Origin: Chitinophaga solisilvae
GTDB taxonomy: Bacteria > Bacteroidota > Bacteroidia > Chitinophagales > Chitinophagaceae
Length of the DNA: 64,000 nt
Reading direction: 5' to 3'
Assembly: GCF_009928525.1 (NCBI RefSeq)
Contig: NZ_JAABOK010000016.1
Span: 91,490-155,489, forward strand
Within the stretch, counting starts at the first letter, position 1. Each line of letters begins with the position of its first letter. The translations under genes were made by a program, and so were the position numbers. This document shows positions 10,701 to 25,700 of this stretch, in pieces. Below the pieces are notes generated by a model, which saw nothing but the letters and a program-made list of their open reading frames with translations, was not told the DNA's origin and made no database searches.

Positions 10701-13700
10701 GGTGGCATCCAGTGGTTTACGGCCTGTGAGCAGCAGGTTGACAGGCTGCGATACTGCCAGGTGGCGCGCGAAGATCAGCCCCAGACCACCAGCGCCGCCG
10801 GTGATCAGGTAAGTGCCTCCGTTACGTATAGGCATCGCCGTAGCATCTTCCGTTACTACCGGTCTGATACTGCCTGCATACCGCTGACCTGCCTGATAGC
10901 AGGTAGATTGTATCCTGTCTGCCTGCAATTCATCAAAGCAGTATTGCATCCACTCAGACAGGGAAATTTCGCCGGCTTCATGATATGCAATACCCATCTT
11001 TATACCTGGCATTGTCATTCCCAGAGAATGCGAGATGCCAGACCATGATTCCAGGTAACAACGTTCTTCCCCGGTACGGTAGCTGCCTGTCAGCAGACAG
11101 CGCAGTTGTCTGATACCGGTTGCTGCCAGTGCCTGTAACAGCAGTACTACCGGCGTGCAGTCCTGTACAAATGAGTGACCGGCAAGCGGCCAGCCATACA
11201 GCAGGGCGTCTATGCTGCCAAGCGATTGCGTTATATCCTGCAATGCTGCCTCATAGGTGCTGCGGTCCTGCGGATTGATCGTATAATGATGCGCACTATG
11301 CTTTTCATAGTGGCTGCCGGCTGTGATAACAACAGTGGTGGTTCCGGGACGTACTGCCACAACAGGTTGCGGCTCGTCATCCGTTCCCAGCAGGCAAACG
11401 TATATTTTAACGGGTATGTTCGTGATGGTGCGTACTGCCGGCGTCCAATATTCTTCAAAAGTCAGCAGCGATGCAACATTGTCTGCCGCAGGGCTTTCAG
11501 CCGGTACGGCCTTTGTTGCTTTAGTGCCTCCGACCCAGCAACGCTCTTTTGCAAAGGGATAAACAGGCAGACTGATACGGGCAGGCTTACCTGCAGGATA
11601 CAGTTTGTTCCAGTCGCAGACTGCTCCTTTCACCCATAGTTCCAGCAGTTTATGATACTGCTTTTTAGCGGTATGAAAATCCAGCAGTTCCTGCAGGTCT
11701 TCTGCTTTTCCGAGCAATGCCAGCGTTTCCTTATGATCTTTCACATTCCCTTTCAGCAGTGAATCATCCGGCGTGCCGGCCAGGTAATTTACCAGCCTGT
11801 CTTCGAGGTCACGCATCGAATTAACGGTGAAGGCTAAACGCGTATCCATTGCCTCTCTGCCGGTCTGCAGTGTAAAGGCGATATCCGGCAGCCCATTCTC
11901 CCGCAATGCGCCGGACTGTAAAACATCCAGCAGCTGTGTGGCTTTCATGCGGAGCCTGTCTTCGTTTCTGGCAGACAGCACTATCAGGTACGGCAACGGC
12001 TGTACGAAACTTGCAGCAGGTGTCGTGACGGGAATATATTCTTCCACAATCATGTGTACATTGGCGCCACCAGCCCCAAAGCTGCTGATACCCGCGCGCC
12101 TTGGCATTTCCCGGCCATCTGTCACCGGACGTTTCCATTCAGTATTGTGTTGCTGCACAACAAAAGGCGTCTGTTCAAAAGCGATATTAGGATTCAGCCG
12201 CTGCCCGTGCATAAGATTGCTGACTAATGTCTGATGTTTCAGCTGCAGCAATACCTTTGTCAGCTGTGCAATACCGGCGGCCGCTTCAGCGTGGCCGATA
12301 TTTGATTTTACAGAAGAGATAGCACAGAAACCTGTGTCACTAGTATATTTCCTGAATACGTCTGTCAGGCCGGCCAGCTCAATGGGATCACCGAGGCTGG
12401 TGCCGGTGCCATGCGCTTCAATGCAGCTGATGCTTCTGGCATCTATATTACTGTTTCTGAGTGCGGTTTCAATGGCGAGCGACTGCGACGCAGGTCCGGG
12501 CACAGTATATCCGTTTGTTTTACCGGCATGGCTCGCCGCCGTTCCCTTGATGACGCCATAGATATGATCTCCGTCGGCCACCGCATCCTGCAAGGGTTTC
12601 AGGAATACGACCCCTACTCCTTCTGCCGGCACGTAACCGGAACCGCCTTCTCCGAAAGCACGGCAATGGCCGTCTGTAGCGCCGAACTGTTCCTGCGACA
12701 ATGTGATGTATTTGCTGTAGTGCAGTGACAGGTTTACGCCACCTGCCAGCGCCATACGGGATTCGCCCCTTCTGATACTTTCACAGGCCAGGTGCAGCGC
12801 CTGCAGCGAAGAAGAGCAGGCAGTATCCACCGTCAGGCTAGGTCCTGTGAAATTCATGACATAGGAAACGCGGTTGGCGATGGAATATATCTGGCTGTTG
12901 GCGATATACATTTCCTTGCCCTGCTGCTGCGCAGCTTCCGCCATCAGCAGCTGGTAATTATTAAACGTAGCGCCTGCGAAAACGCCGATCCGGTTGCCAT
13001 AGCCCTCCTGTTCCAGCGAACGACGTGTATATCCGGCATCTTCCAGGCAGGCCCATGCCGTTTCAAGGAACAACCGTTCCTGCGGGTCCATCAATACCGC
13101 GTTGCGCGGAGAGATATTAAAGAACAACGGATCGAAGCAATCCACCTGTTTCAGAAAGCCACCCCATTTAATATAGCTGCGACCTTCCGCCAGCGCCCTG
13201 TTGAAGTCAGGTTCATAAAATCCAGTCAGCGACCAGCGGTCTGCAGGTATTTCCTCGATGCAGTCTTTTCCCTCATACAGGTTTTTCCAGAACGCTTCCA
13301 GTGTTTCCGCCTGCGGATACCTGCCGGCGATACCGATCACTGCTATATCCGTATGTCCGTTTCCGTTAGCAGGATGCTCCGGTGTCTGCGCTGCCACAGG
13401 TATCGGGACAGGCGGATTATCTGTGGCCGCCTGCGCTGTCACTCCCGCGTTGTCATGTACCTGCATGGCTGCAGGGTAAGTATCCGTCAGGTATTTCGCT
13501 ACTGAACGGATAGTATGATATCTGAAAAATAATGTTGTATCAAGATGACCAGTCCATTTTTCAATGCCTTTACTGAACTGGGTAATCATAATGGAATCGA
13601 GGCCCAGCTCTTCAAAATGGCCGGTGGCCTCCAGCCTGGCCGGTGCAATACCTGTAATAGATGCCAGCAGTTGCTGAACAGCTGCTTCTGTGGCGGCCTG

Positions 13701-16700
13701 CAGCGATCCGGACGTATGGGCAGCAGCAGGCTGCTGTGGCACAAGCGGCGGCAGAGGTTTTTTATCCGGATGTTCCGGTACCCAGTAACGTTCACGCATG
13801 AACGAATACCCCGGCAGCGGAATTCTGCCATAGCTGCCGCCGGCCAGCAAACGGTCAAACGGCAATGCATATCCGCTGACATACAGCGATGCGATGGCAG
13901 ACAGGCGTTCTCTGTATTCTGCGGCATTGGAGGTTTGTCTGCATATGGTAATACATTCTTCTCCATATGTCATCAGGGACTCCTGTTCTCCTTCCCTTCC
14001 TTCCTGCAATACGGCAGTATGTATACCCGGCGCACTGCCATTTTCCAGCCAGGTACGGAGCGCTTCATGCAGCTCCTGCGCATTGCGCGCCACACAGGAA
14101 AATCGATGATGGAAATGTTTTCTTCCCAGCAGCAGCGTATAACTCATATCTCCCATGGCGGTCTGCGGATGCGCTTCGCTAAAAGTCAGGAACTGCCGCA
14201 CCTGCAGCTGTAACTGCGCCTGTGTGCGGGCAGACAACACAATCAGGTATGCCGGCTTTTCTGCCGGCCGGCGCAGCGGCGCCGGCGCTTCTTCAATCAC
14301 CATATGCACGTTGGTTCCGCTGAAGCCAAATGCACTCAATGCGGCCTGCCGTGCGTGTCCCGGTGCAGATGGCCATTCCTGTAAATCTGTATTCACATAA
14401 AACGGGCTTCCTTCAAAAGCAATGCTGCCGTTGCCCTGCCGGAAATGAAGCGAGGGCGGTATCTGTTTGTGCTGCAATGACAATAATACCCTGGACAGCC
14501 CTGCAATGCCCGCAGCGGCGGAGGCATGCCCGATATTTGTTTTAATGGTACCGAGCGCACAATATCTTTCTCTGCCGGTATATTTTCTGAATGCACCGGT
14601 CAATGCGCCGTACTCGATCGGATCTCCCAGTATGGTGGCTGTGCCGTGCGCTTCCACCATACCAATGTTTTCAGGATGAATATGAAAGTTGTCATACACC
14701 TGGCGGATTAATCTCTCCTGCGACCTGCCGCTGGGCGCGGTAATACCATTGGTAGCACCGTCCTGGTTGGCGGCAGTTCCTTTAATCACACCGTAAATAT
14801 GATCTCCGTCGGCGATGGCGTCAGACAACTTTTTAAGCACTACTGCTCCTGCTCCTTCACCGGGGATGAATCCGTCTGCGCGGTCATCGAATGAATAGCA
14901 GCGGCCTGTGGGAGAAAGCATACCGGCCTTACCGCCCAGCTCATAGAACCTTGGTGTGACCTGTATAAACACGCCTCCTGCCAGCGCCATTTTTATTTCT
15001 CCCGTCCACAATGCCTGACAGGCCTGTTGTATAGCCACCAGCGAGCTGGAACAAGCAGTATCGATAGCCATTGCAGGCCCCTGCAGGTTCAGATGATAAG
15101 CAATTCTGGCAGGTATCACGGCATGCGCATTTCCCCAGAAAGCCTGTGGCGGCGCATCTTTGCCCAGCAGTTGCTGATAATCGCCGGCATGACATCCTAC
15201 GTATACACCGCAGGCATGCGTGTGACCATCGTTGCCCGTATATCCTGCATTTTCAAGCGCTTTCCAGCTTTCTTCCAGGAAGAGCCTTTGCTGCGGATCC
15301 ATATAGCTGGCTTCCAGCGCAGTGATATTAAAACAATGCGGATCGAACTGATCTATATGATCGAGGAAGCCGCCGTAATAGGTGCTGTTGTCTGTAGCCG
15401 CCCATCTGTCCGCCTTCGTCACCAGGTCATCGCCACCGGATAAATGCGCCCACAGTTCTTCCAGTGAAGCAGAACCGGGATAGCGCCCACTGATACCGAT
15501 AATGGCCACCGGTTCCTTCTGTATTACAGTTGCGGGAGATGGCGTAACCTGCGGTGCCACCGTATTACCCGGTGTTAACACCGGAACGCCGGTATTATTC
15601 AGGGCTGCAGGCGTTTGCGGAGGTTGTGATGCCGCTTCCAGTTCCGGCCGGAAATTATCTGCCATATACTGCGCCAGCTCCGCTACGGTGCTGTAATCAA
15701 ACAATACGCTTGCCTGCAGGCGACATCCTGTTTCCTTACTGATCCGGGCAACCAGCTGCACCGCGATAATAGAATCGACACCGAGGGCGGAGAAGCTGTG
15801 ATCATCCCTGATCTGTTCTGCTGTTATTTTCAGCAGATGTGATATACAACTCCGGAGAATACTCCGGGCATGGTGCTTTAATGTCTGTGTGCTCATAGCT
15901 GGCTGCGCTGTATGTTTTCGTATATCCTTTTCCGGTAGTTGCAGGCTCTCTGCCGCCATATTCATTCCTTTCACAGGTATACCGGGTATAACACAGGAAG
16001 ATGTTGTCTTTATCAGGGCTATCTGATCTATACTTCCTGCGAGCAATTGTTCCAGTGCGGACATTGCTTCTGCGGTGGTGATGGAGCCAATGCCGGCTTC
16101 GTACATCCGTTGGCGGTAGGCCTCCCCTGATACAACGCCTGTATGTCCCCAGTAGCCCCAGTTTATTGTTTTCACCGGGCAGTTCCATTGCTGTGAGAGG
16201 TAGCGGGCATAAGCATCTTCGAAGGTGCTGCCGGCCGCATAGTTGCTCTGGCCGGGCGCTTTGATGAATGCATTCATGGCAGAAAAGAACAGCACAAAAT
16301 CAGGCTTTTCCTTACCGAATACCTGCGCCAGATGTACGCTGACGTCTACCTTCGCCCGCAGGACTGCATGAAACGCGGATTCCTCCATATTCAGCAGGCC
16401 CTGATCCTGTAACACGATGGCTGACTGTATCACGCCATGGATACGGCCATAACGGTTCATGACGATGGTGTGTGCGGCACGGAGCGCATCGGCATCCGTT
16501 GCATCTGCCTGTATATAATCAGGTCTTACCCCTAGTGCCCCCAGCCGATCGCGACTGGCCAGTATCGCTGTGTCCTCACGGCGGCGGCCTATCCAGATCA
16601 CCTGTGCCTGCCAGTTACGGATCATGTATTCCGTCCATTCTGTACCAATACCACCGGCGCCGCCGATCACCACATACACACCGTTGCGACGGTACAGGGA

Positions 16701-19700
16701 TGTAACAGGAGAAGTCTGCTGTAAAAGCGCCAGGTGCTGACTATACCAGCTGCCCTTCCGCCATGCCAGCGTGTTACCCGCTGCATCGGCAGGCAGGTGC
16801 ATCACCTGTTCCCAGGGAACAGGCGCGCCTTCCGGAAGATCTGCCACCTTCACTGACCAGTGCGGGTATTCTTTCGCCATGGCGCCGCACAAACCATGCA
16901 ATGCCGCGTGATCAGGACGGATACGGTCTTGCGGACCAGTACTTACACAACCACGTGTGATAATTGTCCACGACAGTTCATGTGTAGCATAACCTTTTTG
17001 CAGCAAGGCTCTTATCAAACGGAAACAGGACAATACGCCCGTATGCTGCGCAGCTATCAGCGCGGTGCTGTTGTCAGGATGATCTGTGTTATCAGGTGCT
17101 ATCCATACCAGATGTGTATGGCCTGCAGCTTCCCGGGCAGGAAGTATCGTTTTATGACTGTTGACAGCGTCCAGACGGCTTACCTGCACCTGCGGCCAGT
17201 ATTGCTGTAACGCGTGCATATCTTCCACAGTACCACCTGTCAGCAGCACGCGGGCAGGTGTGGGTATGAGCGCTGGTGGTGATATACTTATCTTCTCCCA
17301 TACAGGCGTCATCATGCGTATATCCATCTCCGTTACTCCGGCGGGTGTACCTGCAGCAGGGGTGTCTACCCAGTAAGTGTCCCGTGCAAACGGATATGCC
17401 GGCAGTGGTATTCTGCCATAACCGGCAGTAAAGAGGCGGTCGAATACCAGGGTGTAACCCTGTATGTACAGGTCTGCGATCACAGCCAGCTGTGCTGTGT
17501 ATTCCTGCTGCGGCAATACCTGTGAGCAGCGTTGTATGCTCTCTTCTCCCTGTTTCTTTCTCACAGCATCTTCCCGGCGGCCTGTTTCAGGCAGCACACC
17601 GCTCCATACCTGTGGCGCCGTACCGGCACGGAGCCATTCTTCCAGTTGCCGGATCAGTTCATTTATACCGGAAGACACAGCAGCCCAGCGGTGATGAAAA
17701 TGTTTTCTTCCCAACAGCAGGGTGTAACTCATATCTCCGGGATCAGTTGCCGGCGACTGCCGGCAGTAGTCCTGCAGCTGTGTTACCTGTTGCCGCAGTT
17801 GCACAGCGCTGTGGGCGGACAACACCACCATATAGGCCGGCAATTGCGTATGGGTGCGCTTTTGCTGTGGTGCTTCCTCAATGATCATATGCGCATTGGT
17901 GCCACTGAGTCCGAAAGAACTCAGCGCAGCCAGTCGTGGTTGCTGATCCGGCGTCTCCCATTTTTTTAATGCCGTGTTTACATAAAAAGGACTGCCGGCA
18001 AAAGCGATGTTGGTATTGCCTGTTTCAAAATGAAGTGAAGCCGGTATCATTTTATGCTGCATGGACAAGAGGACCTTTACCAGGCCGGCCACACCCGCAG
18101 CAGCCGTAACATGGCCTATATTGGTTTTAACAGAGCCGATGGCGCAGTATGTCTGCCGGTCTGTATATTTCCGGAATGAACGGGTTAAGGCATTGAATTC
18201 AATAGGATCTCCCAGTTTGGTACCGGTGCCATGTGTTTCCACCAGTTGTATATCAGCAGGATTGATATTGAACTCCTCATATATGCGGGATTCCAGCCGT
18301 TCCTGGGATACGGCGCTGGGTGCGGTAATGCCGTTGGTTGTACCGTCCTGGTTGATGCCTGATCCGCGGATCACACCGTAAATGTGATCGCCGTCTTTCA
18401 GCGCATCCTGTAACCGTTTCAGTACTACAGCGCCTACTCCTTCTCCCAGTACAAATCCGTCTGCACGGTTATCGAACGTGAAGCAACGGCCGCCGGGAGA
18501 TAACATACCCGCGCGATTGGCGTCCAGCAAAGCGCCAGGCGTAGATTGTATAAATACGCCGCCTGCCAGCGCCATATCTGTTTCGCGTTCCCACAATCCC
18601 TGACATGCCATATGAATGGCCACCAATGAGCTGGAACAGGCGGTATCCACGGCGATGGCAGGGCCCTGCAGATCGAGGTGATACGCAATCCTGGCAGGCG
18701 TGATAGAATTAAGATTACCCCAGAACGCCTGTGGCGGAATTTCTTTTTTGTCTTTAAACAGCTTTTGATAGTCACCTGCAGCAGATCCTACATATACGCC
18801 CCACAACCGTGGCTGCGCAGGCACACCGCTACCGGCGTAACCGGCATCTTCCAGCGCTTTCCAGGCTTCTTCCAGAAACAGCCGCTGCTGCGGATCTATA
18901 TAGGTAGCTTCCAGTCCTGATATATTGAAGAACAACGGATCAAAAGCAGCAATATCTCTGATAAAACTACCCTGGTCACAATAGGTTTCTCCTTCTTCAT
19001 AGCTGGAAGACAAATCCCATCGGGTCACCTTCTCTACCAGGTCGGTACCGTCGCGTAAATAATCCCACAACTGATGTACATTATCTGCACCAGCAAACTT
19101 TCCGCTCATCCCGATAATCGCTACCGGTTCCCTATGTATTTTTTCTTCAGCAGGCGCTTTCAGCGGCACGGGTGCTTTCCGCCTCTGATAAGCAATCGAA
19201 GGGGTTGACGGCTGTGGTTGCACAGCAGGTGTGGTAGCTGCTGCCGCTATTTCCAGCACCGGTTGGTGATTGGCATAAATGTAAGCTGCCAGGCGGTTTA
19301 CAGAGCTATAGTCGAACAACACCGTTGACTCAAGGGACAAGCTCATGCCTTCATTCAGCAGCTGCACCGTATGCAGGCCAATGATGGAATCAAGGCCGTA
19401 ATCTGCAAAAGAAGCATCCATGTCTATTTTGTCAGGTGCAATCTTGAGTGAAACAGCGAGCTTACTGACGATAGCTTTTCTTATCAGCTCTTCCTTGTCA
19501 GTATTATTATCCACTGCAGCCACGGGCGCCGGCGCAACCACCGGTTTCACCGGTGCTTGTTTCGCAGGCGCTTCACTTTTCGCAGCCATACGGATCATAC
19601 CATCACTTTCAGCAACGATGATCTGCTGACCGGTGGCATGCGCTGCCTGTGCCGGAAACCATACATGCCTCATGCCTTCCTGTTCCAGCAAGGCTTTCCA

Positions 19701-22700
19701 GCTATGCGGATACAGGCCGGGACAGCCCTGTATGCGTAATCCGGGATCTTCTGTCAACCACCAGCCTTTTAACAAACCAAAGGTGAGATGAGCAAAGAAC
19801 AACCTGCTGCTTACTTCATTCAACAGCAGCAGCCCGTGCTTTGACAGTAATGCTTTTGTATTCCGCAGGGTATGCGTGATATTCCGTGTGGCATGTAATA
19901 CGTTGGCGGCAATTACCACATCATAACTGCCCGGTTCAAAGCCCTGTGGTTCCAGTGGCTGCGAAATATCCAGCAGTTTGTAGGTGATGGGCAGCCGGGG
20001 ATATTCCTGTCCATACATACTTTCCCCGGCGAACAGAAATGCTTTTGAAATATCTGTAAAACAGTATTCGCCTATCTGTCCCGCATATTCATTGACCAGC
20101 CGGAATACACCGGCACTGGTAGCGCCTGTGCCCGCGCCTATTTCCAATATGCGTACGGGCGTAGTATTACCCTGCCGTGTTCTGTCCCGCAGATAAGCTA
20201 CGATTGTCTGTGCCAGCACTTCATTGAAATAATCGGCCACCTCATTACCCTGATAAATGCCGCGCACCAGGTCGAGCGATGCATCCCGGAACATAATGTC
20301 CGTAGCGGCAGTTTTACCTGTGAGTATCTGTGGCATGGCGCGGAGCATCACTTCTGTCAGGCGTATCCATTCCTTTTCACTGCTGCCCAGGGGCCATTGC
20401 TTTAACTGTGCATCCCACCGTGCCCAGGCATCAGCGGCAGTCAGCTGCACGTCCTTCAGAACGATGCAGGCATCTTCCTGCAATTCCAGGTATCCGTTTG
20501 CAGCCAGTATCTCCAGGCTTTCTTCCAGCCAGCGGTGATAAACAGGTATAACAACCGGGGTGATGTCTGCCAGGGTGAAATATTTTTTATCAAACAGTCC
20601 GGTATCTCTCAGCAGCACCCATATTACCTCGCATAAGGCGGCTGTCATATCCGCATCATACGGCGGTACAACGGGAACGGGTATACGCTCCTGTAAGGCG
20701 GAGGCACTTATTCTTTGCAGGCAGGGCGTATTAGCTGGCGGCAACTGCCGCAGCGCTCCTGCTGAAAGTACGAGGCCGTTCATACCTGCCGGTCCGGTTG
20801 TTTTATGGAAAAGCCATTGTTCCTGCGGAGCTGCCAGGAATGCATCCAGTACCTCCCAGGCTTCAGCGGAGGCTATCAGCCCTATTTCATTTTTGCGTGT
20901 CCATTCCTGCAATACTTCAGAACCGGCTACTGCGCCCACGCTACCCCAATATCCCCAGTTAATCGTCTTTACAGCATAAGATGAACTGCGGGCAAGCTGC
21001 CTCGCCAGCGCATCTGCAAAAAGGCTTCCCGCGGCATAACCGGACTGGCCTGCATTCTTAACAAACGACACCATGGACGAGAAGAAAAGCATAAAGTCAA
21101 GCGGCTCCTGTGCAAACACTTCTGCCATACATATGCCTGCGGCTATTTTGGCAGATGATACCCGGAGAAAATCTTCTTCCTCCATGCTCTTGATATTCCT
21201 CGTATGCATCACCATGGCGGCATGTACCACCCCGTTCACCTGTGAATATTTTGATCTGACAGACCGGTAAGCCTGCAGCATAGCTTCTTTGTTGCCCGCA
21301 TCGGCAGATATGTATTCCGGCGCTGTGCCCAGCAAAGCCATGGCATCGATCGCAGCCTGAATAGTGGCGTCCTTTGTGCGGCGTCCTATCCAGATGACCT
21401 GTGCATCGTAGCGGCGGATCATATGTTCCGTCCAGGCAGTGCCTACGCCGCCGGCGCCGCCGATTATAACGTATACGCCTCTACGCCGGTAAACGGGCGA
21501 AGTGGCTTCCACCTGTTCTTCCAGCGGCAACATGTGCTGCTCATACCATTGCCCGTTGCGGAATGCTTTTGCATTACCCGCAGCATCCGGCGGCAGCGTT
21601 AAAATATCTTTCCAGGGAATATCAATCAGGGCGGGCATATCCGCCAGTCTTACCTTCCAGCGCGGGCATTCTTTTGCCAGCGCACCAACCAGACCATGTA
21701 TACCGGCAGCTGCAGGCGAAACATCTCCTGTCGTGGAAACCGCTGCGCCCCTGCGGGTAACAACGGTAAGGTATTGCAACACATTCTCCGGCTGACATTG
21801 CAGCAGTGCCTTCATAAACCGGAAACCATGCAGCACTTCTTTTTCCTGCTGTTGCAGCTCTTCCTTTCCGGCAGCTGCCGTCACCCATATCATATGTTCA
21901 AAAGGAGCAACGCTTTCCAGTTTTTCCTGTAAGGTAACCGCGCTATCCGTTGTTGTGATGCTGATAGCTTTTGCCTGCGGATAATACCTGCGGATCACTG
22001 TCATATCTGCAGGGGAAGCGCCTGCCACTACCACTGTGGTATGTTGCGGCAGCAGCTCCTGTTCAGTTATCACCTGCTCCCACACAGGCGTCAGACGCCA
22101 GGACCGGGATATTGTATCTGCTGTGGCTTCTATACCCCCTGCCCTGGAAGAAAGTCCTGTAATCTGTACACAGATATTCCCCTGTTCATCACACAGATCA
22201 ATATCAAAGCGCTGTAAGGCATCTCCTTCATTAGTGTTATCACTGTAACGGGTATACGCCCACATTTCCTGATTGCAGGGTTGCAGCATGTAGCACGACC
22301 GGAGCGCAAAGGCCATGGCAGGCCGGGTATTACCATCCTGGTAACGCAGCGCCAGCGTTGTTTGCATGGCAGCATCCAGTATGGAAGGATGCAGTATAAA
22401 CTGGCCGTTACCGGCGGCGGCCGGCATTACTATTTTAGCCAGCAGCTGCCGGTCGCCGGCGTATATGTCACGGATGCCCTGAAAAGCCGGGCCATAGGCA
22501 ATCCCCATATCATTAAAAATCCTGTAACATTCTTCTCCCGGCATATGACGCCGGTTGCAGGACCGTTGTAAATCTGCTATGTTCCAGGCAGACCTGCCCT
22601 GCGGTTCCGTCAGCAGGATACTTCCCTTACTGTAAATTGTTTTTGCTGCGGCGCCATCAGCATACACCTCATAGGTAATCTCTCCGTTGTCTTCCGGCCA

Positions 22701-25700
22701 GAGCCCCACATGTACTTCGGCAGGCGTTTCGCCGGCTACTAACGGGGTCGCCCATACGATATTTCTGAACTGTATATTTTCTTCTACATGAGTACGCATC
22801 GAGCAGGATACTGCTGCCCGCGCCATTTCCAGGTAAGCTACTCCCGGCAGAATGCTGCGGCCCTGCACGACATGATCGGCCAGAAAAAATTCCTTCCCGC
22901 TGAAAGTACTGCTGAAACGCTGTTCCGTAAAGTCTGATGTATTCTGCTGCAATAAGGGATGCAGCCAGGCGGATGCTTGCTGTTGCACCGCCGGCAGGGG
23001 TTGTTGGTTTTCAGGTATCCAGTAACGTTCACGGGCAAACGGATAAGCCGGCAGACTGATACGCTGCGGATGTCCGGAGGGATATAACAGTAACCAGTCT
23101 ATCTCCAGTCCTTTTACCCACAGCTCTGCCGCCTTTTTCAGCTGTCCCTTCTGTAACCATTGCTGCACCAGCACTCCCCAGTCTTCATCACCGGAAAATA
23201 ATTGCAGTGTGTCCTGACCGGCTTTAAGCTGCCCTTCAAAGCAGCCGGGAATATTCGTTTGTCCGTTGACGTATGCCTGGAGCATTCCGGTCAGCCCGGC
23301 TATATCTCCTGTCACGAAAGCTATTCTGTGTTCCAGCGCCACCCGGCCCGTTTGCAGTGTAAATGCCAATGCGGCAGGATTAGCCGCCTCCGGGTTATCC
23401 TGCAAATGCCGCAACAGTTTAGCGGCATATGCCTGCAGGCGTTCCCGGTTCTTAGCCGATAATGGCACGAGGAACTGGCCCTGGACAGGTGATGAAGCCA
23501 CATCTGCCGGAGCGGGCGTATATTCTTCCAGGATAATATGTGCGTTGGCGCCGGTAGCGCCGAATGAGCTGACGGCCGCACGGCGTGGCAGCACTTTGGT
23601 TCCCTCTCCGGTAGTGATTTCCGGCGCATGCCATACTGCTCTTTCCCGCTGTACATAAAACGGGGAAGAGGCAAAATCAATGTAAGGATTCAGTTCCTGC
23701 GCATGCAGCGAGGGCGTCAGTGTTTTGTGATATAGCTGCAGCACAGCTTTCGACAGGCCGGATATACCTGCTGCCGCTTCTGCATGTCCTATATTGGATT
23801 TCACAGACCCTATCGCACAATATTGTTTATCAGCAGTATACTGTCTGTATGCTTTTACCAGGCCCTGCATCTCTATCGGGTCGCCCAGTGAGGTGCCCGT
23901 ACCATGTGCCTCCACATAGGAAATAGTACGCGGATGAATGCCTGTCTTCTCCAGGCATGACAGGATCATATCCGCCTGCGCTACCGGGCTGGGCACCGTA
24001 ATACCGCTGGCTGTACCGCCATGATTGATGCTGCTGCCCTTGATAACGGCATAGATATGGTCCTGGTCCTGTATGGCTTTATTCAGTGGCTTTAATAACA
24101 CCGCCGCCACACATTCCCCGGAAACGTAGCCATCGCCGCCCTTTCCGAAGGCATGGCAATAGCCGTCGCTTGCATGAAGGTCCATCAGGCCGTAGGATAA
24201 ATATTTATCAGGGTGCAGCGACAGGTTTACACCGCCGGCCAGCGCCACCTCGCTTTCTCCGTGGCGTATGCTTTCCAGCGCGAGGTGCATGGCTGTCAGA
24301 GAAGAAGAGCATACGGTATCCACCGCCATGCTGGGACCATGAAAATTGCAGCAGTAGGAAACGCGGTTGGCGATCTGCGCGTAATTCAGCGATAGCGGGA
24401 AGTGCGCGCCCTTCAGCACCGCTTCCGCACCGATGAGCGCATAATCCTTGTGCATCACCCCTGCAAAAACACCGACCTTATTCCGTTTCTCCGGACCCGC
24501 CAGCGATTTAGGCGTATAGCCTGCGTCTTCCATTGTTTCCCAGCATATTTCGAGGAACAGGCGTTCCTGCGGATCCATCGTTTCTGCATCCCTGGGAGAT
24601 ATTTTAAAGAAGGCCGGATCAAAGCGGTCTACATCTTTCAGAAAGCCTCCCCAGCGGGATAATATTTTTCCGGACGGCGAACGCAGCGCTTCATGTCTGC
24701 GCCAGTTCCAACGCTCCGGCGGCACTTCTGTAATACAATCTTTTCCTTCCAGCAGGTTCTCCCAGAATGCCGCTATATTCTCCGCACCGGGGTATCTGCC
24801 GGCGATGCCTATAATAGCGATGTCGGTATTTTCAGGAAGATACTGTACCACCGGATTATTACTAACGTTAACGGGCAAACGATTTTCTTCCTGCCTGGTT
24901 ACTGACGTTGCCGGTGCAGCAGCTCCGAATACCTGCGGATAGCTCTCTGACAGATAACCGGCCAGCTCTGCAATAGTGGTATGTTCAAACAACAGGATCG
25001 GAGACAACCCGGTTCCTGTTTTTTCACCGATCGTTTCTACTATCGAAAGCAGGCTGGCTGAACTTAATCCCAGTTCGTAGTAACCGGTTTTAATATCTAT
25101 CTGCGCAGCCTGTCCGCCTATGGCGGCAGCCATCAGCTGCTGCAGGTAACTGACCGCCTGTTGCAAGGCTTCGTTATTACTGCCGGAGACAACCGGGGCT
25201 GCAGGCGGTATCTTTCGTATCTGTTCTGCCGGCGCTGCAATTGTCCGTTCCGGGTTGATCTGTCCCGGTTCTTTCACCAGCTTATTGCTGAAATTCTTTA
25301 ACCGAGCGACTTTCCTCCCTTCCCTGTTATAAAAGGTAATATTGAGATTCAGGAGATCCTTTTTCCGGGAAGCGGAATAACGGGCGATACATGCCTCCTG
25401 CAACAGTTCTGTTGCATAGAAGGATTCATAAAACAGGGGAAGAAAAAGGAAGGGCTTCCCGTTTTCGTCTACCGGGAATAGGCCTGTACCCATGGCGCTG
25501 CCATCAACCAGGGCAGGATGGAACATAAAGCCCGCGGCACTTCCGGCAGCTTCCGGGCCCACCGTAATATCTATGAATGCCGCTTCTTCCGTATGGTAAA
25601 CAGCGCCGGTTGTCTTTACAAAACCAGTATGCACCAGCTCCACTTCCCTGGCCCTCCGGTAAATATCTTCCATGCTGATAATTTCTTTTGCCGTGCGGCG

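Noticed and set aside
14600..14700. Third KS of the second PKS protein as inactive because of HGTAT
   Set aside because: The catalytic His, the Cys and the second His are all kept; Gly to Ala at that position alone does not imply loss of activity.
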